A DNA stretch of 5,107 nucleotides, taken from Alphaproteobacteria bacterium (GTDB lineage Bacteria > Pseudomonadota > Alphaproteobacteria > Rhizobiales > Hyphomicrobiaceae). The position numbers and the translations under genes are program-made. Below are positions 1 to 5,107 of this stretch, one piece after another (position 1 is the stretch's first letter; the number at the start of each line of letters is the position of its first letter). Location of the stretch: the NCBI GenBank assembly GCA_022600335.1, contig JAHZKN010000162.1, positions 1-5,107 on the forward strand, given 5' to 3'. The notes under the pieces were generated by a model that was not told the DNA's origin, ran no database searches, and worked only from the letters and a program-made list of their open reading frames with translations.

Positions 1-238
1 TATTATTCCCGGTATGGTGTCCGTGTATCGGTGGGACGGCAAAGTCACCAGCGACAATGAGGTCGTTTTGATCATTAAGTCGCAACAGAGCCGCGTCGAC
101 AAGATCATTGCGGAGATTGAATCCAATCACCCCTATGACGTTCCTGCGGCCGTGGTACTGCCGGTCACAGCAGGGAGCAAGGCCTATTTGTCGTGGCTGT
201 TGTCGGAAACAGACGCACCGACCTCACATGCTGGTTGA
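1..238 (+). CDS. cutA: Divalent-cation tolerance protein CutA, C-terminal part (5' truncated)
   Basis: The reading frame is open from base 2, so the gene begins before the window; about 79 residues are visible, against a usual CutA length of roughly 105-115. The visible part carries the CutA core in order: IIPGMVSVYRWDGKV at the left edge, then the strand EVVLIIKS, then HPYDVP, and finally the AYLSWL segment that precedes the C-terminus. CutA proteins are small, very stable cytoplasmic trimers with a ferredoxin-like fold. Genetic work in E. coli linked them to copper and other divalent-cation tolerance, although the biochemical role is still unsettled. The tail after SWL (SETDAPTSHAG) is variable in the family. 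The methionine at base 14 is internal to the conserved IIPGM motif and is not the start. The gene converges on the minus-strand gene ending at 274, and its stop codon sits inside a hairpin (separate entry). Identification is firm; the N-terminal third is not visible. Confidence 0.94.
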   Translation, partial: IIPGMVSVYRWDGKVTSDNEVVLIIKSQQSRVDKIIAEIESNHPYDVPAAVVLPVTAGSKAYLSWLLSETDAPTSHAG

Positions 239-249
239 GGTCGGATTTT
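218..249 (+). terminator. Intrinsic terminator-like hairpin overlapping the cutA stop codon
   Basis: A perfect 9-bp inverted repeat, CCGACCTCA (218-226) and TGAGGTCGG (236-244), encloses a 9-base loop and is followed by ATTTTG. The right arm begins with the TGA stop of cutA (236-238), so the last CutA codons encode the left arm. The U-tract is short (four T), so this may be a modest terminator. A second small hairpin, GCTGTG/CACAGC at 254-270, follows directly and may serve the convergent gene, but it has no T-tract on either strand. Confidence 0.6.
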
Positions 250-273
250 GACCGCTGTGATGACCACAGCCAG

Positions 274-1596
274 CTAACGTCGTCCAAGAGGGTGCATAAA
301 AAACGTCTGAATGGAGCGGCGTCGGTTGTAGCGGCGGTAGCGGCGTTTGCGGGTTTTGGCGCGTTTGCTCGCCTTACGTAGAGCCTTTGCACGTCGAGCT
401 TTGGCAGCGCTGCGCTCGGCTGCCACAAAGGGATCCGCTTGAGGTGCTGCTGCCGCGCCGTCGTCGCGGGTGGCATGCCTGCTGTCTTGTTGTGTACCGT
501 TTTGCACGTCACTGCCAGACACTGAACCGGTTTCATTGAGTGCTGAAATTTGAAGCCGGGTTGGGGCCGGTCTGAGATCGCGTGGAGTGGCAGCCCGTCG
601 GTAGCGCGTGACATCAGCCGGTGGCGCAACGAGCTGTGGCTGCGCGTCACGATTGAGTGCACCAATCGTCATCCGGCCAGGCAGGGGTGCCCGTCTCACG
701 CCCGCTGGGCGGACATCAGGTCGCGCAGCTGCAACGATGCGGTAGGTTGGGCTTGCACTTTCCCATTTGCGCTCGCGGTATTGTTGTTCGTTTGGTCGCG
801 TGTTGGTTGCAACAATTGTACCGCGGTCGCGGCCGCAAATTTTTGTTGTATGCGAGGCGACCAACTGCAACAGGATGTAGTCGGGGTCGCGTGTTGGCAG
901 TGCAGCGTTCACGTTGCGCATAAAGTCAGACATGGCATATTTGGAACCTTTGCCCCAAATACCATCGACTTTGCCCCAATAACAGCCGACGCGTTTGAGT
1001 TCGGACTGCAAGGTTTTGACCAACTTCCAGCGCTCGGAGTTTGTCCTAGGCTTTAAGGATGTGATGCGGTTGCCGGATTTCGCCTGGGCGGCATCGACCC
1101 TTACGACGGCTGTTTTCCAGCCTGTGATCAGTGCTTGTTGCGCTGGCTTGACAGCTACGGTCGGCTTAACGGCTGGAACGGGTTTTGGTGGTGCTTTCAA
1201 CGCTGCAACACGCGTTGGTTTTTGAACGAGGACAGGCTTCGTTGGTATGGCACGGGCTGCACGTTGCGCGGCCAGTTGGCGTGCGGCCTCTGCTTTTGCT
1301 AGTCGCTTGCGTTCTGCCGCCTTTAGATGCGCGGTGAGAGCTTGCGAATTTGCAAACCAGCCGCGACGTTGAATTGACTTTGCTAAGTCCGCGCGTTGCG
1401 CCGTCGAGTCCGGCCGTTCAGCGGCGTTGGCTTGCCGACTAAGATCAGGAAGAGACGGTTTGGTTGGGATTGCACCTGTAACGATCTGGGTTAGCTCAGC
1501 GAGCGACGCCTCACGATGTGCAGGCCCCGGATAATGCGAATGGGCACCAATTGCGAGCCCCGTGATCAGTAAGCACAGTCCAATGAAACCACGCAT
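274..1596 (-). CDS. Secreted hypothetical protein with peptidoglycan-binding-like domain and basic C-terminus
   Basis: This encodes 440 residues. The ATG at 1596 is preferred because it is preceded by TAAGGGAG eight bases upstream and opens a typical signal peptide: MRG, then the hydrophobic stretch FIGLCLLITGLAIG, then a probable cleavage near AHS-H (residues 18-21). An upstream ATG at 1716 would bury that signal behind 40 polar residues. Residues 45-185 are Ala/Lys/Pro-rich and low in complexity. Residues 188-255 form the only folded domain I can see, resembling the small helical peptidoglycan-binding type: LQSELKRVGCYWGKVDGIWG, then DFMRNVNAALP and PDYILLQLV, closing with KICG. C205 and C254 could form a disulfide. 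Residues 256-390 are again disordered-looking. Residues 395-427 are extremely rich in Arg and Lys, and the protein ends SIQTFFMHPLGRR, a tail I recall from Hyphomicrobiales hypothetical proteins. A cell-wall-associated role in the periplasm is inference; no catalytic residues are evident. Confidence 0.82.
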   Translation of the reverse strand: MRGFIGLCLLITGLAIGAHSHYPGPAHREASLAELTQIVTGAIPTKPSLPDLSRQANAAERPDSTAQRADLAKSIQRRGWFANSQALTAHLKAAERKRLAKAEAARQLAAQRAARAIPTKPVLVQKPTRVAALKAPPKPVPAVKPTVAVKPAQQALITGWKTAVVRVDAAQAKSGNRITSLKPRTNSERWKLVKTLQSELKRVGCYWGKVDGIWGKGSKYAMSDFMRNVNAALPTRDPDYILLQLVASHTTKICGRDRGTIVATNTRPNEQQYRERKWESASPTYRIVAAARPDVRPAGVRRAPLPGRMTIGALNRDAQPQLVAPPADVTRYRRAATPRDLRPAPTRLQISALNETGSVSGSDVQNGTQQDSRHATRDDGAAAAPQADPFVAAERSAAKARRAKALRKASKRAKTRKRRYRRYNRRRSIQTFFMHPLGRR

Positions 1597-2427
1597 GGCG
1601 TCCACTCCCTTACCTCTCTTGCACCAATGCGCCCTACCGCGCGCAGGACCTCTCAGTGCAAGTTCTGTAGTTTCGAGCGGATCTTTGAGACTCAACCGGG
1701 CTGCATTCAGGCCCATCTCGATCCTGCAACAATATGATTTTTAACCAAATTGCGTGTGCGTGCAACTCAAGAGTGTGCCAACACCGCAATTCGTGAATTT
1801 TTATGCATAACAAGCAGACATGTGTCGGATGCGATGCAGCTGCGTGTGAAATTGGCATCACGCGTCGGTGGGGCAAAACTGTTTTTCGCTTCGCTATTGC
1901 AAAGCACAGATGTGCACAACGCTCTGGGGATGGCGTGTTGATAAAACGGTATGGAATGTTGAGAAATTTGGCCGTGGTCGGGACCATTTTCGTTTGTGAA
2001 ACTGAACACCGTTGCAGCCTCAGACCATAGCCCTCTGAAAATCTTAACAAAAGGTTACGAATCGCCTAGCCTCCCCGACATGGGGGCGTGTGTAGCGTTT
2101 GTGAATTCTCGTCCCGCTGTCAAAAGCAAAACTTTTACACAAGTGAAATCAAGCGGCGATTTCTGCAGTGCATAATGGCTTTTGAGAGCAGGAACCAGCT
2201 CACGCGATGCTGTGGTGCGGACTGTGATATTTGTCTGCTGAAGCCTTTGGGGGGTTTCAGATGCTCAAGACAGGTGTTGTCAATCGGCATCTATAGCGCG
2301 CAGTCCAGATTTGAGCTGGCTGGATCTGGCCGTATCTCCAAATCAACCCCTGGGCCCGACCACAAGACCGCTTTAGGCCGGTCGTTTCGCGTATTTCAGT
2401 GCCGGTCCATCCGCAAAGGAGAGGGCA
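1597..2427. other. Long divergent intergenic region, no convincing gene
   Basis: About 830 bases separate the start codons of two divergent genes. The open frames here (for example 2088-2516 on + and 1634-2050 on -) give Cys/Arg/His-rich, unfamiliar proteins, overlap the better-supported genes and lack good ribosome sites. Weak sigma-70-like candidates can be drawn. On the minus strand, TTGCAC (1760-1765), 16 bases, then TAAAAA (1738-1743) would serve the secreted protein. On the plus strand, TTGAGC (2311-2316), 16 bases, then TATCTC (2333-2338) would serve the membrane protein. Small symmetric elements include AATTC-GT-GAATT (1788-1799), AAAAG/CTTTT (2122-2136), GAAATC/GATTTC (2145-2163), an 8-bp hairpin CTGAAGCC with GGTTTCAG (2238-2260) and CCAGAT/ATCTGG (2305-2329). 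No tRNA or recognisable structured RNA was seen. An unannotated small RNA cannot be excluded. Confidence 0.6.
2416..2421 (+). promoter_or_regulatory. Ribosome binding site fixing the start at 2428
   Basis: AAGGAG lies six bases before the ATG at 2428, within AAGGAGAGGGCA. It is close to the ideal anti-Shine-Dalgarno complement. It selects this start over the internal ATGs, and the first transmembrane helix begins within a few codons, as expected for an N-terminal membrane anchor. Confidence 0.8.
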
Positions 2428-3876
2428 ATGAGACATGCTCTAGGTGTACTAGGGATCTTGGCGGCTGGCGTATTACTCGCCGTTTCTGCCGCCATGAACT
2501 GGCGTTTTGGTTTTAGTTTAGGAAGAACAGAGTTCGACGGTATGATTTACGGCTCGGCCAGTGCCGCAGCTGACTGTTTGAAAGCACTGATACCGTTCTT
2601 CCTGTTTGCGGCCATTCGAAGTCGGATGTGGAGCCAAGCCATTGCATCAGCAGTGGTTGGTATTGTTGTGGTTTCGTACTCCCTGACTTCAGCTCTTGGC
2701 CATGCCGCCTTGAATCGTCTGGACGTTGCAGGAAAACGCCAGGCGGCTGCTTCAACCTACAAGGATCTGAGATCTGATCTTGCGCGTGCGCAGGAACAGG
2801 CCGGTTGGATCCCGCAACATCGTCCGATGTTGTCGGTTCAGGCTGATATAGACGCTGCCAAAACACAATCTGCGTGGCGCTATACAAAAGGCTGCTCCAA
2901 AGTTACGGGCCCCAAAGGCCGCAGTTTCTGTCAATCGTTCCATGCGTTGTCGGCAGAGCTTGCAGCTGCGGATCAGGCCGCGACTCTGGAAGCTAAAATT
3001 GCTGGCCTGAATGAAAAGCTGGGCCAGTCCAAAGGTGGCTCTGTGATGTCAGAAGCAGATCCGCAAGCGGCTGTGTTAGCCAAGCTTGGCGGGCATGCAA
3101 TTCCTGGCCTTGAAGTCGAAGACGTGCAGACGGCGTTGACAGTGTTCATCGCTTTGCTGCTCGAAGTCGGCTCTGGGCTTGGTCTGTACATCGCCTTTAG
3201 CCAATGGCGCCTCTATGACCATCGCGCTCCGTCCCGCTCACGCTGGGTGAAAGCAACCAATGAAACGGTGATGGTGGGTGAGCAAGCGCCAATCCCAAGT
3301 GTGCTGCGTACGACGCATGCTGCTACAGACGCACCAAGTGTCGATACGACACCAAGTGCACCTAAGGCACCAAGCGTTGTCGTAAGCGAACCGGTCAACG
3401 ATGATGTTGACATTGCTGCAGAAGTTGACACGCCTGCGGTGCCCGAGGCCGAAGTGGCCGCGGTTGCTGCAAGTTCTGTCGAACCTTCAAAGCCGCGCAT
3501 CGAAGCACCGCGTGCTAAGGCACCAGGTGCCAAGGCACTACGTGCCGGGGCGAACGACAACAAGTCGAAGCCTAAGGTTGCGCAACGGTTTGTAGCACCT
3601 GAGACGGACGTTGAACGTTTCTATCGCGAGAGCGTAGAAACACAAGATGGGTCAAGCATGACCGCAACAGCGCTGTACGAAGAGTATTGCGCGTGGTGTG
3701 AAGAACGCGGCAAAGAGCCAATGGCTCTGCCAACCTTCGGTCGCCAGTTTGGTGAACTTGGTGTTCAGAAAGCCAAAGTTGCAGGACGTGTTCGGTATAT
3801 CGGCATAGCGCTGAAATCCGCTGAAGCCTCCAGGGAGGATAAGAAGCAGCCGGCCTTCGACAGGAAGGCTGCCTAG
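2428..3876 (+). CDS. Predicted membrane protein with C-terminal primase-type winged-helix domain
   Basis: This encodes 482 residues; I know no named function. Four hydrophobic helices are visible at about 5-23, 45-63, 70-92 and 232-256. Residues 96-205 are Ala/Lys/Glu-rich and helical, probably coiled coil, with a Cys pair at 156 and 168 that could form a disulfide. The positive-inside rule (RSR at 64-66, RLYDHRAPSRSR after helix 4) puts residues 93-231 in the periplasm and both termini in the cytoplasm. Residues 280-390 are a Pro/Ala/Val-rich linker containing two tandem-repeat arrays. Residues 394-465 run DVERFYRESV, then MTATALYEEYCAWCEERG, then LPTFGRQFGELGVQKAK, then RVRYIGIALK. That order matches the winged-helix domain closing many P4-type phage and plasmid primases (Ser/Thr-x-x-x-LY-x-x-Y-x-x-WC, then FG-x-x-L). 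The helicase/primase core is absent. DNA binding at the membrane is therefore plausible but inferred. The NWRFGFSLGRTEFDG segment (24-38) resembles Hyphomicrobiales hypothetical proteins. The gene stands alone, followed by a strong terminator. Confidence 0.85.
   Translation: MRHALGVLGILAAGVLLAVSAAMNWRFGFSLGRTEFDGMIYGSASAAADCLKALIPFFLFAAIRSRMWSQAIASAVVGIVVVSYSLTSALGHAALNRLDVAGKRQAAASTYKDLRSDLARAQEQAGWIPQHRPMLSVQADIDAAKTQSAWRYTKGCSKVTGPKGRSFCQSFHALSAELAAADQAATLEAKIAGLNEKLGQSKGGSVMSEADPQAAVLAKLGGHAIPGLEVEDVQTALTVFIALLLEVGSGLGLYIAFSQWRLYDHRAPSRSRWVKATNETVMVGEQAPIPSVLRTTHAATDAPSVDTTPSAPKAPSVVVSEPVNDDVDIAAEVDTPAVPEAEVAAVAASSVEPSKPRIEAPRAKAPGAKALRAGANDNKSKPKVAQRFVAPETDVERFYRESVETQDGSSMTATALYEEYCAWCEERGKEPMALPTFGRQFGELGVQKAKVAGRVRYIGIALKSAEASREDKKQPAFDRKAA
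3331..3384 (+). repeat. 18-bp tandem repeat, three units, inside the membrane-protein gene
   Basis: Three consecutive 18-base units begin at 3331, 3349 and 3367, each opening with (G/A)CACCAAG(T/C)G and diverging afterwards. The period equals six codons, so the array encodes the hexapeptide pattern APSVDT, TPSAPK, APSVVV (residues 302-319) in the cytoplasmic linker. The reading frame is kept, so unit gain or loss would change linker length only. Confidence 0.75.
3505..3549 (+). repeat. 15-bp tandem repeat, three units, inside the membrane-protein gene
   Basis: Three 15-base units begin at 3505, 3520 and 3535: GCACCGCGTGCTAAG, GCACCAGGTGCCAAG and GCACTACGTGCCGGG. They encode APRAK, APGAK and ALRAG (residues 360-374), a basic Ala/Pro pentapeptide shortly before the winged-helix domain. 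The third unit is the most diverged. As with the 18-bp array, the period is a whole number of codons. Confidence 0.75.
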
Positions 3877-3900
3877 TTCTCCTAGGCACAATTTGAATTG

Positions 3901-3931
3901 AAAAAGGGTCGCTTTATGCGGCCCTTTTTTT
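3901..3931 (+). terminator. Strong intrinsic terminator after the membrane-protein gene
   Basis: The stem AAAGGGTCGC (3903-3912) pairs with GCGGCCCTTT (3918-3927) around the loop TTTAT, with one G-T wobble. It can extend to about 12 bp using the A-run at 3901-3902. A run of seven T (3925-3931) completes a textbook Rho-independent terminator, 25 bases after the stop codon. A small perfect hairpin, GCCTAG/CTAGGC (3871-3887), overlaps the TAG stop just upstream. The A-run on the 5' side could let the element work weakly in the other direction too. Confidence 0.9.
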
Positions 3932-3960
3932 GTGGGCGATCCAATAGGGGAAGTCTGAGC

Positions 3961-4037
3961 AATGCCCGCTTTCGGTTGTTAAGCAGAAACAATTACGTAA
4001 GCACGCGCTGGTCCGTTAGTGACCCGAAGCGGACATT
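3961..4037. repeat. Long imperfect palindrome containing the AATGTCCGCTT motif
   Basis: The left arm at 3961-3982 starts AATGCCCGCTTTCGG. The right arm at 4016-4037, read on the minus strand, starts AATGTCCGCTTCGGG. Over 22 positions, 16 match exactly; as RNA on the + strand four of the mismatches become G-U wobbles, leaving only two unpaired positions around a 33-base loop. AATGTCCGCTT-type palindromes are, as I recall, scattered between genes in many Alphaproteobacteria, so this may be a dispersed REP-like element. Its function is unknown. Confidence 0.5.
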
Positions 4038-4047
4038 CACATTTTAC

Positions 4048-4073
4048 GGGGCCACGCTAATCAGCATGGCCCC
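4048..4073. terminator. Terminator-like hairpin between convergent genes, probably for the MAPEG gene
   Basis: GGGGCCA (4048-4054) pairs with TGGCCCC (4067-4073). An inner stem GCT/AGC caps it with the loop AATC, separated by one C-A mismatch. It begins 22 bases beyond the MAPEG stop codon, the usual place for a terminator. The minus-strand trailer is GTAAAATG and the plus-strand trailer TGTTTGTTG, so neither has a clean U-tract. It could act from either side. Confidence 0.55.
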
Positions 4074-4095
4074 TGTTTGTTGGGTAATCACTAGA

Positions 4096-4509
4096 TCAGG
4101 TCAGAATCGTATAGGCGATCAGGGCCATTCCACCCCACGCGATAAAGAAGATGATAGGCCTGATGAGCGGCACGCCCATCACGTAGACAAGATAATGCGC
4201 AAGTCGTGCAAAGAAGTATATTTGGATACCAAGCAACACGTTCGGGTTTTGCACGCCGGCGGCGTATGCAATCAAAACAAGGATTCCAACAATTGGAAGA
4301 CTTTCGAGGGCGTTGCGGTGCGCTTTATAGGCACGCGCTGCCCACTTTGATGGTGCCTCGGACGGTTGATCAAAGCCGGCGGTCCCGTCTTTCGTATAGT
4401 TGGCGGCACCAACACCACCAATCCGCGCAATGCGTTCAAGGACGTAAGGAAAGCCCATGAACATCGTTACAACGGCGGTCAGAGCAAGCCAGTAAAGTTC
4501 TGCTGTCAT
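4096..4509 (-). CDS. MAPEG family membrane protein
   Basis: This encodes 137 residues, typical for bacterial MAPEG proteins (membrane-associated proteins in eicosanoid and glutathione metabolism). Four transmembrane helices are visible at about 4-23, 70-87, 91-110 and 117-136. The family hallmark AHRNALESLPIV (63-74) lies at the start of helix 2. Helix 3 carries ARLAHYLVYV (101-110), containing the Arg, His and Tyr residues typical of the family (R102, H105, Y106, Y109). Characterised relatives are inner-membrane trimers, some with glutathione transferase or peroxidase activity; the substrate of this one cannot be told from sequence. The ATG at 4509 is supported by AAGGA nine bases upstream. 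It lies 132 bases downstream of the dehydrogenase gene on the same strand, so co-transcription is possible, although an inverted repeat occupies the gap. Confidence 0.92.
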   Translation of the reverse strand: MTAELYWLALTAVVTMFMGFPYVLERIARIGGVGAANYTKDGTAGFDQPSEAPSKWAARAYKAHRNALESLPIVGILVLIAYAAGVQNPNVLLGIQIYFFARLAHYLVYVMGVPLIRPIIFFIAWGGMALIAYTILT

Positions 4510-4560
4510 TTTTTCAGGTCCTTTTTTATTTGGTCATTAGTTCGCCAGATCATACACTCA

Positions 4561-4623
4561 CTGTCATATCGATATCAGCCATGAAGCCATGTGCAGCAGG
4601 ACCGAATAAGATCGCTATGACAG
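4561..4623. repeat. 13-bp imperfect inverted repeat between mmsA and the MAPEG gene
   Basis: CTGTCATATCGAT (4561-4573) and ATCGCTATGACAG (4611-4623) are inverted copies matching at 12 of 13 positions, with a 37-base spacer. The left arm also contains ATATCGATAT, a small palindrome. There is no T-tract after the stem on the minus strand, so this is not a standard intrinsic terminator for mmsA. It could be a regulatory stem-loop or a paired binding site upstream of the MAPEG gene. Confidence 0.5.
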
Positions 4624-4641
4624 CGTGCGTATAGGATGAGT

Positions 4642-5107
4642 TTACTTTGAAACTGGCATGGCGAATTCCGCGCCTTTTGTGATTGAATCCGGCCAACGTT
4701 GCATGATTGATTTTTGCTTGGTGTAAAAGCGCACGCCCTCCTCGCCATAGGCATGCATGTCGCCAAACAAACTCTTTTTCCAGCCGCCAAATCCATGCCA
4801 TGCCATGGGTACCGGAATAGGCACGTTGACACCAACCATGCCGACTTGAACACGGCGTCCAAATTCACGGGCAACATTTCCGTCTGACGTGTAGCAGCTC
4901 ACACCGTTTGCGAATTCGTGTGCGTTAACAAGAGCTAGTGCCTCTTCAAAGTCATTTGTGCGCACACAGGACAAAACAGGGCCAAAAATTTCTTCCCGGT
5001 AAATTTTCATCTCGGGAGCCACCTGATCAAACAGTGTGGCACCAAGGAAGAACCCGGCCTCATGTCCCGCCACTTCGAATCCGCGCCCATCAACCAGAAG
5101 CTCGGCA
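4642..5107 (-). CDS. mmsA: Methylmalonate-semialdehyde dehydrogenase, C-terminal third (5' truncated)
   Basis: The frame is open to the right edge, so the N-terminus lies outside the window; 154 residues are visible of a usual length near 500. It begins [20 protein letters not shown], matching the VDGR...GHE.GFFLG.TLFD region of this family. EEIFGPV (38-44) is the conserved aldehyde dehydrogenase segment containing a coenzyme-contacting glutamate. The stretches [15 protein letters not shown] (86-100), [10 protein letters not shown] (107-116) and GVRFYTK (124-130) are characteristic of methylmalonate-semialdehyde dehydrogenase rather than generic aldehyde dehydrogenases. The family converts methylmalonate semialdehyde to propionyl-CoA, and malonate semialdehyde to acetyl-CoA, using NAD+ and CoA, in cytoplasmic breakdown of valine, beta-alanine and inositol. 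The catalytic cysteine and the Rossmann fold are not visible, so activity cannot be judged. The GTG at 5073 is an internal valine, not the start. An IolA role rather than MmsA cannot be separated here. Confidence 0.95.
   Translation of the reverse strand, partial: AELLVDGRGFEVAGHEAGFFLGATLFDQVAPEMKIYREEIFGPVLSCVRTNDFEEALALVNAHEFANGVSCYTSDGNVAREFGRRVQVGMVGVNVPIPVPMAWHGFGGWKKSLFGDMHAYGEEGVRFYTKQKSIMQRWPDSITKGAEFAMPVSK

Noticed and set aside
165..665. 166-codon open frame on the - strand overlapping the cutA end and the secreted-protein gene
   Set aside because: It lies in a different frame from the supported gene on the same strand, with low-complexity composition and no motif.
550..1056. 168-codon open frame on the + strand, antisense to the secreted-protein gene
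   Set aside because: It is the antisense shadow of a GC-rich coding region; the sense frame has a signal peptide and a recognisable domain.
1634..2050. 138-codon open frame on the - strand upstream of the secreted-protein gene
   Set aside because: It has unusual His/Cys-rich composition, no motif, no ribosome site, and runs into the leader of the secreted-protein gene.
2088..2516. 142-codon open frame on the + strand upstream of and overlapping the membrane-protein gene
   Set aside because: The predicted protein is Cys/Arg-rich with no recognisable motif, overlaps the well-supported start at 2428 in another frame and lacks a good ribosome site.
3331..3549. Spaced repeats considered as a CRISPR array
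   Set aside because: The units are directly adjacent, short, divergent and in frame within a coding sequence, with no spacers and no cas genes nearby.
3213..3563. 116-codon open frame on the - strand opposite the linker of the membrane protein
   Set aside because: It is the Ala/Ser/Thr-rich antisense product of the repeat-bearing linker, with no independent evidence.
2428..3876. Remnant of a prophage or integrated plasmid, because of the primase-type domain
   Set aside because: No integrase, helicase, capsid, attachment repeat or tRNA is present in the window, and the flanking genes are ordinary chromosomal ones. Only the domain itself hints at mobile-element ancestry.
274..3876. The two divergent unknown envelope genes as one new system
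   Set aside because: Divergent orientation alone does not show a functional link, and an 830-base gap separates them. Conservation of the pair across genomes would be needed before claiming a system.
3898..4350. 150-codon open frame on the + strand across the terminator region and the MAPEG gene
   Set aside because: It starts inside a strong intrinsic terminator and runs antisense through the MAPEG coding region; its protein is unrecognisable.
4575..4877. 100-codon open frame on the - strand overlapping mmsA
   Set aside because: It is an out-of-frame shadow of the clearly identified dehydrogenase coding sequence.

Overview
The window looks like ordinary chromosomal DNA of an alphaproteobacterium, most likely of the order Hyphomicrobiales (formerly Rhizobiales). 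The base composition is moderately GC-rich. Two of the larger genes resemble hypothetical proteins that I associate with that order: a secreted protein with a cysteine-containing peptidoglycan-binding-like domain and a C-terminus reading QTFFMHPLGRR, and a four-helix membrane protein with a primase-type C-terminal domain. The order is an inference from protein style; no rRNA or other marker gene is present.

Layout, left to right. (1) Positions 1-238, + strand: the C-terminal three quarters of CutA, cut off by the window edge. Its stop codon lies inside a 9-bp terminator-like hairpin. (2) Positions 274-1596, - strand, convergent with cutA: a 440-residue exported protein of unknown function. 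(3) Positions 1597-2427: about 830 bases between divergent genes, with no convincing gene. (4) Positions 2428-3876, + strand: a 482-residue predicted inner-membrane protein with a periplasmic coiled region, two short tandem-repeat arrays in a Pro/Ala-rich linker, and a C-terminal domain resembling the winged helix at the end of phage and plasmid primases. A strong intrinsic terminator follows. (5) Positions 3932-4095: a convergent intergenic region with a long imperfect palindrome and a second terminator-like hairpin. (6) Positions 4096-4509, - strand: a MAPEG-family membrane protein. (7) Positions 4642-5107, - strand: the C-terminal third of methylmalonate-semialdehyde dehydrogenase (MmsA/IolA type), cut off by the right edge. 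A long inverted repeat lies between it and the MAPEG gene.

The genes do not form one obvious pathway. CutA (metal tolerance or trimeric signalling fold), MmsA (valine, inositol and beta-alanine breakdown) and MAPEG are standard housekeeping or accessory functions. The two unknown proteins are divergently arranged and both are predicted to be envelope proteins, which is suggestive but does not show a shared function. No mobile element, CRISPR array, tRNA, rRNA, toxin-antitoxin or recognisable defence system was found. The most interesting object is the membrane-anchored winged-helix protein at 2428-3876.
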